This document shows positions 1 through 7,820 of a stretch of 25,486 bases of DNA, in pieces. The position numbers were made by a program, and so were the translations under genes. The notes beneath the pieces were generated by a model. That model ran no database searches and was not told the origin of the DNA. It saw only the letters and a program-made list of their open reading frames with translations. Each line of letters opens with the position of its first letter. Within the stretch, counting starts at the first letter, position 1. Source of the stretch: Pleionea sp052032335 (GTDB taxonomy: Bacteria > Pseudomonadota > Gammaproteobacteria > Enterobacterales > Kangiellaceae); NCBI GenBank assembly GCA_052032335.1, contig JBPEWV010000033.1, positions 1 to 25,486 of the forward strand, read 5' to 3'.

Positions 1-572
1 GCCTGACCAAACATCTTACTTAGGCTTTCTTTATATAAGCCGCGGGCATAGATTCTTTGTTGCGAGCGACTTTTACCATCCATAATAGCCAGGTTGAGTT
101 TTATTAAAGAATATCCTTCGCCATCATAGTGCCTCCTTGCAAAAAAAATTTTGTCTTTTTCTTTGGTTAAGGGATCAACTATATAGCCAGTAAGTCCTAA
201 ATCAAAAATATCGACATCAATTTCGCCCTCGGTATCTTTTAAGTTTAAGACTCTTAAAGGTCTATTCTTACCTTTGAGATCAAAGGATACGTAGATGGAA
301 TCATCATCTATCCAGTCAAAACCATTAATTTCATTACCTAAATCAGGTATAGCGAACACTTCTATCGCTTCTAGATCTTTTACTCTAAAAACAATAAGAG
401 AGTTAAACTCATCTAAGTTCATCTGCCCGACAACAAGTTTTCCATCAGGACTTATTTTAAAAGAGTGATAATTCGAGCTTGCGAAAATATCGTGACTAGG
501 AATAAGTTCTGACGCATGAGTACTTACGACTATCGAGAGGAAAAAGATAAAAGCAATGACTAATATTCTCAT
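1..572 (-). CDS. Exported S9-peptidase-like protein, N-terminal part (truncated by window edge)
   Basis: An open frame starts at the ATG at 572-570 and runs off the left edge after 190 codons without a stop. The N-terminus is a clear Sec signal peptide (MRILVIAFIFFLSIVVSTHA, cleavage likely after residue 20), so the product is exported. The mature part contains SFKISPDGKLVVG, GFDWIDDDSIYVSF and PLRVLNLKD. This strand-turn pattern is typical of the beta-propeller that precedes the alpha/beta-hydrolase domain in S9 prolyl-oligopeptidase-like proteins. The catalytic Ser-Asp-His region would lie outside the window, so peptidase activity is an inference. Its ATG overlaps the TGA of the upstream lipoprotein gene (ATGA), indicating translational coupling. 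It could instead be another propeller protein such as a TolB-like one. Confidence 0.6.
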   Translation of the reverse strand, partial: MRILVIAFIFFLSIVVSTHASELIPSHDIFASSNYHSFKISPDGKLVVGQMNLDEFNSLIVFRVKDLEAIEVFAIPDLGNEINGFDWIDDDSIYVSFDLKGKNRPLRVLNLKDTEGEIDVDIFDLGLTGYIVDPLTKEKDKIFFARRHYDGEGYSLIKLNLAIMDGKSRSQQRIYARGLYKESLSKMFGQ

Positions 573-1144
573 TTCTTATACCCCTTCAATTCACTGATGA
601 ATGGGAAAAAGTGGTCTTTATCAGAACCTGAGTAAACCAGCTTATACTGAGATAACAATCTCAGATAATTACTCTCTAGGTAACTCAATGCATCTGAAGA
701 GTTATTTACAAGTCGAGCATTGTAACTGTATTGATTATTACTAGTAACAATAAAGTCACCAACATAGGTAATCTGATTACGCGCTACACTAAAGCGCCAG
801 TTTATCTGAGAATCGCTATGATTCAAGTTAACGTAATAGTTTTTTCTCAAATCAATAGTACTGAACTCGTACTCTCCTTCGGGTAAGGAAACTAAAACAT
901 AAGGGTCCGCTTCTTCTAAAAGAGAACCATCAATTTTGGTAACTTTTTCCCCTGATATAATAATTTCATCAAAATAGGTATTTGATTTTACTCCAATGAC
1001 AACCAGTCCATGATCATCAGGAACTGTTGCAATATCACTTAGTTCTAGGTTTTGCATTTGATACGAGCATGAAGATAGAAGTATGATAAAAATCATACTC
1101 CATAAACAAGTCTTTAATCGGTTTAAAAGGTTTTTTACTGTCAT
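569..1144 (-). CDS. Small predicted lipoprotein of unknown function
   Basis: This 191-aa protein has a lipoprotein signal: basic MTVKNLLNRLK, a hydrophobic stretch, then lipobox LSSC with the acylated Cys at residue 26. The residue after the Cys is Ser, so outer-membrane sorting would be expected. The rest looks like a beta-rich periplasmic domain (LVVIGVKSNTYFDEIIISG, VLVSLPEGEYEFSTIDL, NQITYVGDFIVTS) with a short C-terminal tail and no recognised catalytic motif. The start is supported by a strong Shine-Dalgarno, GAGGAG on the minus strand at 1155-1160, ten bases before the ATG. Its stop overlaps the start of the S9-like gene by four bases, so the two are likely made together and may act together in the envelope. 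I do not recognise the family. Confidence 0.8.
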   Translation of the reverse strand: MTVKNLLNRLKTCLWSMIFIILLSSCSYQMQNLELSDIATVPDDHGLVVIGVKSNTYFDEIIISGEKVTKIDGSLLEEADPYVLVSLPEGEYEFSTIDLRKNYYVNLNHSDSQINWRFSVARNQITYVGDFIVTSNNQYSYNARLVNNSSDALSYLESNYLRLLSQYKLVYSGSDKDHFFPFISELKGYKK

Positions 1145-1190
1145 ATAAATACCACTCCTCAGTATAATTATCCGTATTAATAATAATGAT

Positions 1191-1230
1191 TTCTGAGTGC
1201 CAACTTTATCAGCAGAGTCGACACTCAGAA
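1191..1230. repeat. 9-bp perfect inverted repeat between dnaE and the lipoprotein gene
   Basis: The arms TTCTGAGTG (1191-1199) and CACTCAGAA (1222-1230) are exact reverse complements separated by 22 bases. On the minus strand the hairpin lies 28 bases after the dnaE stop and is followed by a T-rich but interrupted stretch, so it may be a weak dnaE terminator. The left arm also overlaps a possible -35 on the minus strand (TTGGCA, 1198-1203, with ATTAAT at 1176-1181, 16-bp spacing) for the lipoprotein gene, so an operator is an alternative reading. Confidence 0.45.
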
Positions 1231-1258
1231 TAAAAAGTACTCCCGCACGGTGTTCGAA

Positions 1259-4200
1259 TCAATATTCCAACTGAACGTTTATACACCCTTCGATTCCCTC
1301 GAGATGATACAGCAGTTTGTTGGTCGGCTGTACTTTCCAATTTTCGTCCAAACCGATATTTGCAGTGTAGCCGTTCATCCGATACTTAAATTTAATAGGT
1401 GTCGTACCGTTTAAGCAAGGTTCAATAAAGTGCATGAGATCTTTGGCGATGCTATCTGGCACCTTGTTATCGTCAAGCTCGACACAAATGCATTTTGCGT
1501 ACTGCTCTCGTGCCGTTAAAAAGTCGTACAGAGCGACTGTGTTGATACGCAGGCCGCCACTGAAGTCGTCGTGCTTCACATCACCTTCGACGATGATGAT
1601 GTTGTCGTTCTTGATTATGTCTTTGTAATCTTCGTAAATAGCTGCGCCCACGAACAATGTAATGCGTCCACTTTTGTCATCAAGGGTAACAATGGCGAAC
1701 CGATCCCCTCGTTTACTGGTGCGCACCATCACATCTATAATCAGACCAGCCGCTTTTACATTTTCACCGCGACGAGTGGGTTGCAATTGATTCAACCGGC
1801 TGGAAACAAAGTTTTTCAGTTCGGGCAAATAGCGGTCTATTGGATGGCCTGTCAAATACAATCCGAGCGTTTCTTTTTCACCCTGTAATACCTGTTCTTC
1901 TGGCCAAGGTCGTACTTTCGCCCAATTCAACTCACCGGTCTGAGCATTTGATGTAAACGCATCGCCAAACAAATCGTCCTGACCGATGGCGGCCGCTTTG
2001 TTTTGTTGATCGGCAGCACGAATGGCTTCTTCAAGACTCGCCATCAACACCGACCGATTAGGCCCAAGTTGATCTAAAGCGCCAGCACGAATTAAATTCT
2101 CAATGGTGCGTCGATTGACTTTTCTTAAATCGACTCGATTACAGAAATCGAACAAATCAGTGTAAGGACCATTGGCGTTGCGCTCATTAACGAAACTTTC
2201 AATCGCGCCCTCTCCGACACCTTTGATCGCACCGATACCATAAATAATGGTGTTTTCGTCAGTGACAGTAAACTTGTACTCACCCTGATTAACATCGGGC
2301 GGCGCAATATTAATCTTGTGCTGCAAACAGTCGTCGACGAAAGTAACGATCTTGTCGGTGTTATCCATATCGGCAGACATTACCGCCGCCATAAATGCGG
2401 CAGGGTAATGCGCTTTTAAATACGCCGTTTGATAAGCAACCAAGGCGTAAGCCGCAGAGTGCGACTTGTTAAATCCGTAACCGGCGAATTTTTCCACCAA
2501 GTCAAAAATGTTCATCGCCAGATCAGAATCGATGCCTTGCTTTTCCGCACCTTCTTTAAAGATGGCCCGTTGCTTGGCCATTTCTTCGGGTTTCTTTTTA
2601 CCCATGGCTCGACGTAATAAATCGGCGCCGCCCAAACTGTAACCTGCAAGCACCTGAGCAATTTGCATTACCTGCTCTTGATAGACGATAACGCCGTAGG
2701 TGGGTTCGAGAATGGGTTCCAATAATTCGTGTTGATAGTCTGGATGTGGGTAAGAGACTTCAGCACGACCGTGCTTACGGTTGATAAAGTCGTCCACCAT
2801 ACCCGACTGCAATGGGCCGGGCCGAAACAAGGCCACCAGTGCAATAATCTCTTCAAAGTTACTCGGCACCAGGCGGTCGATCAGATTTTTCATTCCTTGC
2901 GATTCCAGCTGGAACACCGCAGTGGTATCGGAACGCTTTAGCAGATCAAACGTCGTTTTGTCTTCTAAAGGAATATGATTAATGTCGAGCGGTTCTTGAT
3001 CAAGTTCGGCTCTTAACCGATTCACGATTTCCATTGCCCAGTCGATAATGGTTAAAGTTTTTAACCCCAGGAAGTCAAACTTTACCAGCCCGGCTTTTTC
3101 TACATCGTCTTTATCAAATTGCGCTACCAGACCACTGTATTCTTCATCGCAATAGATGGCGGTAAAATCGGTTAAGGTTGTCGGTGAAATAACCACGCCT
3201 CCGGCGTGTTTACCCGCCTGGCGGACAACTCCTTCAAGCAGCTTGGCCATTTCCCAGATTTCTTGTGCCTCTTCGTCCTGCTCAATAAAATCCACCAGTT
3301 CCGGCACTTCATCCAGCGCTTTGGCCAGTGTCATGCCCGGTGTCGGCGGAATCAGTTTCGAAAGGCGGTCGGCCAAACCGTAGGGCTTGCCGAGCACTCG
3401 CGCAACATCGCGCACCACCGCTTTTGCGGCCATGGTACCGAAAGTTATGATCTGTGATACCGCATCTCGGCCGTAGGTTTCAGCCACGTAATCGATAACT
3501 CTGTCGCGGCCGTCCATGCAAAAATCGACGTCAAAGTCGGGCATCGAGACACGCTCAGGATTAAGGAATCGCTCAAATAGGAGGTCGTATTCTAAGGGAT
3601 CCAAATCGGTTATTTTGAGCGCATAGGCGACCAGCGAGCCGGCTCCTGAACCACGACCGGGTCCCACCGGAACGTCATTGTCTTTGGCCCATTGAATAAA
3701 GTCGGCAACGATCAAAAAGTAGCCGGGAAAGCCCATCTGGTTAATAACGCCAAGTTCAATTTCAAGCCGTTCGTCGTAGGGCTTTCGTTTTTCGGCAAAG
3801 TCTGGCGCCTCACGATCGAGTAATACATCGAGCCTTTCTTCCAATCCTTCGCGGCTCACTTTACACAGGTATTCGGCTTCGTCCATGTCTCCGGTTGGGA
3901 ACTTGGGTAGATAATAGGTTCCGAGTTTTAGCTCGACCGAGCAACGTTTGGCGATTTCGACTGTGTTTTCAATGGCTTCCGGTATATCGGAAAACAACTC
4001 AACCATTTCTTCGGCGGTTTTCAGATATTGTTGATCGCTGTAATTTTTCGGTCGTTCCGGATCTTCCAATACCCGCCCCATGCCAATGCAGACCCGCGCT
4101 TCGTGCGCGACAAACTCTTCCTGCGACAAAAAGTGCACATCGTTGGTGGCCACCACCGGAATGTTCGAACCTTGAGCCAGCCCGATCGCAGCGTGAATGT

Positions 4201-4738
4201 AGTCGTCTTCATTGTCCCGACCGGTACGCTGCAACTCCAGATAATAACGGTTGTTAAAATAGTGTCCCCAGAAACCGAGCAAATGCGCTGCTTGCTCCAT
4301 GTTATTGGCCAGAAGGGCTTTACCCACGTCGCCCTCGCGGCCGCCAGACAGAACAATCAGCCCGTCATTCCATCGCTTTAACCAGTCTCGTTTAATTAAC
4401 GGAGTGCCCTTCTTCTGGTTGGTGCAAAAGGCTTCTGAGACCAGTCGTTTTAAGTTGGTATAGCCATCTTGCGTCTGACACAACAAAACCACCCGAAACG
4501 GTTCATCGCCCAGCTCCTCACACTCCACCCAAACGTCACAACCGACGATGGGTTTTACTCCATTCGACTGGGCTTCACTGAAAAACCGTACCATGCCGCA
4601 AATGTTATTTTGATCAGTTAACGCTACCGCAGGCTGCCCCAGCTCGGCCACCTGCTTGACCAGGGGTTTCACCCGACACAGGCCATTGGTCATGGAATAT
4701 TCGGTATGAACACGTAAGTGGACAAAAGAGGACGTCAT
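1259..4738 (-). CDS. dnaE: DNA polymerase III subunit alpha
   Basis: This is the replicative polymerase subunit of the Pol III holoenzyme, 1159 aa against 1160 in E. coli. The N-terminal PHP domain begins SSFVHLRVHTEYSMTNGL. The catalytic aspartates fall at exactly the E. coli positions: D401 and D403 in PDFDVDF and D555 in KFDFLGLKTL. The fingers/helix-hairpin-helix region contains FAGYGFNKSHSAAYALVAYQ. A beta-clamp-binding pentapeptide QDDLF sits at residues 920-924, the site of QADMF in E. coli. An OB-fold follows (residues about 990-1070). The ATG at 4738 is the natural start from this alignment, although its Shine-Dalgarno is weak. It is the last member of the rpsB-to-dnaE cluster but probably has its own promoter, being separated by 199 bp from the preceding gene. 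accA, its usual downstream partner, is absent. Confidence 0.98.
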   Translation of the reverse strand: MTSSFVHLRVHTEYSMTNGLCRVKPLVKQVAELGQPAVALTDQNNICGMVRFFSEAQSNGVKPIVGCDVWVECEELGDEPFRVVLLCQTQDGYTNLKRLVSEAFCTNQKKGTPLIKRDWLKRWNDGLIVLSGGREGDVGKALLANNMEQAAHLLGFWGHYFNNRYYLELQRTGRDNEDDYIHAAIGLAQGSNIPVVATNDVHFLSQEEFVAHEARVCIGMGRVLEDPERPKNYSDQQYLKTAEEMVELFSDIPEAIENTVEIAKRCSVELKLGTYYLPKFPTGDMDEAEYLCKVSREGLEERLDVLLDREAPDFAEKRKPYDERLEIELGVINQMGFPGYFLIVADFIQWAKDNDVPVGPGRGSGAGSLVAYALKITDLDPLEYDLLFERFLNPERVSMPDFDVDFCMDGRDRVIDYVAETYGRDAVSQIITFGTMAAKAVVRDVARVLGKPYGLADRLSKLIPPTPGMTLAKALDEVPELVDFIEQDEEAQEIWEMAKLLEGVVRQAGKHAGGVVISPTTLTDFTAIYCDEEYSGLVAQFDKDDVEKAGLVKFDFLGLKTLTIIDWAMEIVNRLRAELDQEPLDINHIPLEDKTTFDLLKRSDTTAVFQLESQGMKNLIDRLVPSNFEEIIALVALFRPGPLQSGMVDDFINRKHGRAEVSYPHPDYQHELLEPILEPTYGVIVYQEQVMQIAQVLAGYSLGGADLLRRAMGKKKPEEMAKQRAIFKEGAEKQGIDSDLAMNIFDLVEKFAGYGFNKSHSAAYALVAYQTAYLKAHYPAAFMAAVMSADMDNTDKIVTFVDDCLQHKINIAPPDVNQGEYKFTVTDENTIIYGIGAIKGVGEGAIESFVNERNANGPYTDLFDFCNRVDLRKVNRRTIENLIRAGALDQLGPNRSVLMASLEEAIRAADQQNKAAAIGQDDLFGDAFTSNAQTGELNWAKVRPWPEEQVLQGEKETLGLYLTGHPIDRYLPELKNFVSSRLNQLQPTRRGENVKAAGLIIDVMVRTSKRGDRFAIVTLDDKSGRITLFVGAAIYEDYKDIIKNDNIIIVEGDVKHDDFSGGLRINTVALYDFLTAREQYAKCICVELDDNKVPDSIAKDLMHFIEPCLNGTTPIKFKYRMNGYTANIGLDENWKVQPTNKLLYHLEGIEGCINVQLEY

Positions 4739-4768
4739 ATAAACGAACTACCCGTCAAAAAATTGAGA

Positions 4769-4797
4769 TTTATAGGACAATACTAAGCTAATCTGAA
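4769..4797 (-). promoter_or_regulatory. Candidate sigma-70 promoter of dnaE
   Basis: On the minus strand TTCAGA (4797-4792; 4 of 6 match to TTGACA) and TATAAA (4774-4769; 5 of 6) are separated by 17 bp, about 31 bp upstream of the dnaE ATG. It lies in the 199-bp gap after the DUF1653 gene. It was found by eye only. Confidence 0.4.
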
Positions 4798-4937
4798 GAC
4801 TAAAGGTAGCCTTGACAAAGGACTATATTTAAGGTCGATTTGACGTCTGTTGTGTTGCGTTTTTCGTTCGATCAGGTCGCACTTTGGTTAACGGTTAAAA
4901 AGCCAACTCAAGGTAAAATCTGGTGTAAACAATCCTG

Positions 4938-5162
4938 TCAGCCCGCCTTGCGGATCCACTCAAACCTCGGCACTTGTTTACCGTCGATCTCGAGCAATTC
5001 GGTAAACATTGCAAGTGGCCGGACCCACAGGGCGCGATCGCCGTATTGCGGTTGATACACCACCATAAGCTCGTCTGTTTCAGAGTGTCGGGCGACATCA
5101 AGAACCAGATACTCCTGGCCTTTATAATGTCGATAAATACCCGCTTGAAGTTCATCATTCAT
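4938..5162 (-). CDS. DUF1653 domain-containing small protein
   Basis: This 74-aa protein is a single compact domain. It carries the hallmark pattern of the DUF1653 family: GIYRHYKGQEYLVLDVARHS near the N-terminus, then ETDELMVVYQPQYGDRALWV, RPLAMFTE and VPRFEWI at the C-terminus. The fold is presumed to be a small SH3-like beta barrel; the function is unknown. The length fits the family. The ATG at 5162 has no good Shine-Dalgarno, but the alignment starts just after it. It is on the same strand as, and between, the unknown 257-aa gene and dnaE, where E. coli has no gene. Confidence 0.85.
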   Translation of the reverse strand: MNDELQAGIYRHYKGQEYLVLDVARHSETDELMVVYQPQYGDRALWVRPLAMFTELLEIDGKQVPRFEWIRKAG

Positions 5163-5235
5163 AAGTAATCAAGTTCGAAGTTAATACCGCTCTAGTTTAA
5201 CCAGAAACACCAATGTTCTTCCACTTCCAGATGCG

Positions 5236-5249
5236 GCACAAACTTGTGC
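5236..5249. repeat. 14-bp perfect palindrome GCACAAACTTGTGC-type (two-base centre)
   Basis: GCACAA and TTGTGC flank a central AC in the 121-bp gap between the 257-aa gene and the DUF1653 gene. On the minus strand no T-run follows, so it is not a typical terminator for the genes on that strand. It could be a protein-binding site or chance. Confidence 0.3.
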
Positions 5250-5283
5250 TAAAAATGAAGTTCGATTGACTTAATAGCTCTCG

Positions 5284-6057
5284 CTATTTCTTATTCTTGA
5301 AGCGATTGTCGTTAACCGCTTGATCGTAAATTTTTACAGGGGGGCTGAGACACCGAATGGAACGAGACCAGCCACTGTTCAGACGAATCGAATCTTGCAG
5401 TTTGCTGGTATCACGTTTTTGGCTGAATGCCAGGTACAATGTTTTATTGCCAAACAGCTTCCAGTAGACCTGTGAGCTGCCTTTTAACTTGGGATCGTTG
5501 TGAAACACCATACCATCGACGGCGATGGATGTACCGCAGCTATTGGCCCGCATGCGATACAAAATCAGCCAGCCCTTGTCTTCGGCCAGAAAATACAGGT
5601 TTTCACGCACGTTATCGCTTTGTGCCTGGTAAAACTCCAGTCGCTTGGAAAAACTGATGATGGCGTCATGCTTTCGAGCAACCGGAGACCAGTTGTCTTC
5701 GCCCACCAGCATATCGATGTCTGAGCTCTTCAAGAAAACCAGATTGGACTCGTTCTCCACCACATCAATGACCGAAAATCGGGCGTCACCGGGATCTTTC
5801 CAATAGAAAAACGGGATTTGAGTCGCAATGGCATCGTTCACATTCGCCATGTCTGGATGACTGACGTTAAAAGTGTCTTGTTCAATACCAAACCGATTGC
5901 AACGTGATGCGACAAATGGATTATCCAGATCAGCAAACTCCCAGGAAAACTCGCTTACCGAATGCTCACCGATCAGCACCACTTTCCCACAACGGGTGAC
6001 CACCCAATCTTTTTCATTTAGTAGTGATAAATCCAGCTTTGAGGGATCTTGCTGCAA
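5284..6057 (-). CDS. Hypothetical protein, 257 aa, TTG start
   Basis: I do not recognise this protein. The frame has only TTG (6057-6055) available near its 5' end. An in-frame TAA lies two codons upstream and the first in-frame ATG is at about residue 69. GGGA seven bases before the TTG gives a plausible ribosome site. No signal peptide or membrane helix is visible, so it is probably cytosolic. Visible features are a mixed alpha/beta composition, many aromatic residues (FSWEFADLDNPF, IPFFYWKDPGDARF) and two Cys in the C-terminal half (RMRANSC, SIRCLSPPVKI). The C-terminus is basic (NDNRFKNKK). It lies 38 bp after rnhB on the same strand, in a position that is empty in E. coli. A 22-codon ATG frame (6082 to about 6014) overlaps its start out of register; it could be a leader peptide or chance. 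Confidence 0.7.
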   Translation of the reverse strand: MQQDPSKLDLSLLNEKDWVVTRCGKVVLIGEHSVSEFSWEFADLDNPFVASRCNRFGIEQDTFNVSHPDMANVNDAIATQIPFFYWKDPGDARFSVIDVVENESNLVFLKSSDIDMLVGEDNWSPVARKHDAIISFSKRLEFYQAQSDNVRENLYFLAEDKGWLILYRMRANSCGTSIAVDGMVFHNDPKLKGSSQVYWKLFGNKTLYLAFSQKRDTSKLQDSIRLNSGWSRSIRCLSPPVKIYDQAVNDNRFKNKK

Positions 6058-6095
6058 GGTTTATTCCCAAACGATCAACCATGCTTCTAGTTTAG

Positions 6096-6662
6096 TTAAA
6101 ATAACAGCTTTTGCACAGGGGCATAGCTTTTGCGGTGAATTGGCGTCAGGCCAAGCTTAAGCAGGGCTTCGCGGTGTTGTTTGGTCGGGTAACCTTTGTG
6201 TTTGGCAAAACCGTAACCCGGAAAAGTCGCATCCAGTTCAACCATTTCACGATCGCGAGTTACTTTCGCAATAATGGACGCAGCACTGATGGCAGGCTCA
6301 GTTAAATCGCCTTGAATTATGGCTTCTGCTGACATAGAAAAATTGGGCAGTTTATTCCCATCAACCAAAACATGATTCGGCTCTGGATTTAAAGCGGCAA
6401 CAGCACGCTCCATAGCAACCATTGATGCTTGCAAAATATTGATGGTGTCAATTTCTTCCGCTTCACAACGACCCAATGACCAGGCCAATGCCTTTGATTT
6501 TATTTCTTCGAAAAGTGCCTCACGTTTTTTTTCAGACAATTTCTTCGAATCGGTCAAGCCGTTAATCGGATTATCCGGATCTAAAATAACTGCGGCAGCC
6601 ACTACGGGACCGGCCAAAGGCCCTCGTCCAACCTCATCCACTCCAGCTATCAAATTACGCAT
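6096..6662 (-). CDS. rnhB: Ribonuclease HII
   Basis: This endonuclease cuts the RNA strand of RNA-DNA hybrids and single ribonucleotides in DNA. The 188-aa protein shows the full RNase HII pattern: AGVDEVGRGPLAGPVVAAAV, TDSKKLSEKKR, LVDGNKLP, ISAASIIAKVTRDREM and YGFAKHKGYPT. The D-E-D-D metal ligands are D9, E10, D101 and D119, equivalent to D16, E17, D108 and D126 of E. coli. The start overlaps the end of lpxB by eight bases, so translation is coupled. The arrangement lpxB-rnhB is standard, but here rnhB is followed by two unrelated genes rather than directly by dnaE. Confidence 0.97.
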   Translation of the reverse strand: MRNLIAGVDEVGRGPLAGPVVAAAVILDPDNPINGLTDSKKLSEKKREALFEEIKSKALAWSLGRCEAEEIDTINILQASMVAMERAVAALNPEPNHVLVDGNKLPNFSMSAEAIIQGDLTEPAISAASIIAKVTRDREMVELDATFPGYGFAKHKGYPTKQHREALLKLGLTPIHRKSYAPVQKLLF

Positions 6663-7812
6663 TCTTATTGTGTTCCAGCAGATTAATCACCGCGTCGGAT
6701 GCTATTTTATCAGCATCTTTGCGAAGTTCATGATGAATGGTCTGAAAGGTCTGTATCATGTCCTGACATTCTGACGTGCCTTGCAATAAGGGTAAAAGGT
6801 GCTCGGCCAATTTGGCTGGCTGACAATCTTTTTGGATCAGCTCTTTTACGATAGGACGACCGGCAAGGAGGTTAGGCAAAGACACGTTTTTAATCTTTAA
6901 CATGCGACTAAAAATTGCATAACTGAAACCGGACATTTTATACCCCACTACCATGGGCTTTTTTAACAATGTTGCTTCGAGCGTAGCGGTACCAGAGGCA
7001 ATCAATACGGCGTCTGCTGCTGACATCACTTCTCGCGAATTACCGACCGTCAGGTGAACTTTAAACGGTAATTTTAGTTGCTCCAACTTTTCTAGAAATT
7101 GCAGTTTTCGCTGCTCATTAATGAGCGGAACAACGATTTCCAAATCGGGTAATTGTTGCTTGCACAATTCAGCCGCTTTTAAAAATGGTTCGGCGATGTA
7201 TTTGATTTCAGAAGAGCGACTGCCGGGTAATACGGCCAACACTGTTTTCTCAGCGGCAATACCAAGATCGGCTTTATGTTTGAGCTTGTCGACTTCAAGA
7301 GGAATTTGATCGGCAAGTGGATGACCGACACAAGCGACCTTTATATTGTGCTGGTTATAATACGACTCTTCAAAGGTAAACAAACACAACATGAGATCAA
7401 CGGCTTTTTTTATTTTAAAAATTCGTTTCGGTCGCCATGCCCAAACCGATGGACTGACATAGTGCACGGTTTTGATGCCAGCATCTTTCAATGCTAATTC
7501 AAAATCAAGATTGAACTCGGGTGCGTCGATGCCAATAAATGCGTCCGGTGGATTGCGTTTTAACTCTTCAACTAATTGTTGCCGTTTGCCACTCAATTCA
7601 CGATAGCGCTTGAGTACTGCAAAAATGCCCATTACCGACAAGCGCTCCATCGGATAAACTGACTCACAGCCTGCCGCTTGCATTTTCTCTCCAGCAATAC
7701 CACGAAACTCAATGCCGTCGCCATAAAACTGCTTTAACGCCTTAATAAGTCCAGCACCTAAAATATCGCCCGATGCTTCACCGGCGACGATAAAAATTTG
7801 CAAAGGTTTCAT
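6655..7812 (-). CDS. lpxB: Lipid-A-disaccharide synthase
   Basis: LpxB joins UDP-2,3-diacylglucosamine and lipid X (2,3-diacylglucosamine 1-phosphate) into the lipid A disaccharide at the inner face of the cytoplasmic membrane. The 385-aa protein (382 in E. coli) starts with the GT19 hallmark IFIVAGEASGDILGAGLI. It has FIGIDAPEFNLDFE, VHYVSPSVWAWRPKRI, the loop LPGSRSSEI and IASGTATLEATLLKKPMVVGY. The ATG at 7812 lies eight bases after the lpxA stop without a strong Shine-Dalgarno, so coupling to lpxA is likely. The end overlaps rnhB. It forms one transcription unit with lpxD-fabZ-lpxA. Confidence 0.98.
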   Translation of the reverse strand: MKPLQIFIVAGEASGDILGAGLIKALKQFYGDGIEFRGIAGEKMQAAGCESVYPMERLSVMGIFAVLKRYRELSGKRQQLVEELKRNPPDAFIGIDAPEFNLDFELALKDAGIKTVHYVSPSVWAWRPKRIFKIKKAVDLMLCLFTFEESYYNQHNIKVACVGHPLADQIPLEVDKLKHKADLGIAAEKTVLAVLPGSRSSEIKYIAEPFLKAAELCKQQLPDLEIVVPLINEQRKLQFLEKLEQLKLPFKVHLTVGNSREVMSAADAVLIASGTATLEATLLKKPMVVGYKMSGFSYAIFSRMLKIKNVSLPNLLAGRPIVKELIQKDCQPAKLAEHLLPLLQGTSECQDMIQTFQTIHHELRKDADKIASDAVINLLEHNKNA

Positions 7813-7820
7813 AGTGAAAT

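Noticed and set aside
1434..4381. Several plus-strand frames of 60-120 aa opposite dnaE
   Set aside because: They lie opposite a fully conserved gene, show low-complexity or basic translations and have no motif; they are antisense shadows.
4812..4840. Consensus-like -35 TTGACA on the plus strand upstream of dnaE, with a 71-aa plus-strand frame from 4840
   Set aside because: There is no good -10 at proper spacing (TCGATT at 17 bp). The frame overlaps the DUF1653 gene on the other strand and has no recognisable protein features.
4895..5158. 87-aa minus-strand frame overlapping the DUF1653 gene
   Set aside because: It is an out-of-frame shadow of the 74-aa frame, which has clear family motifs.
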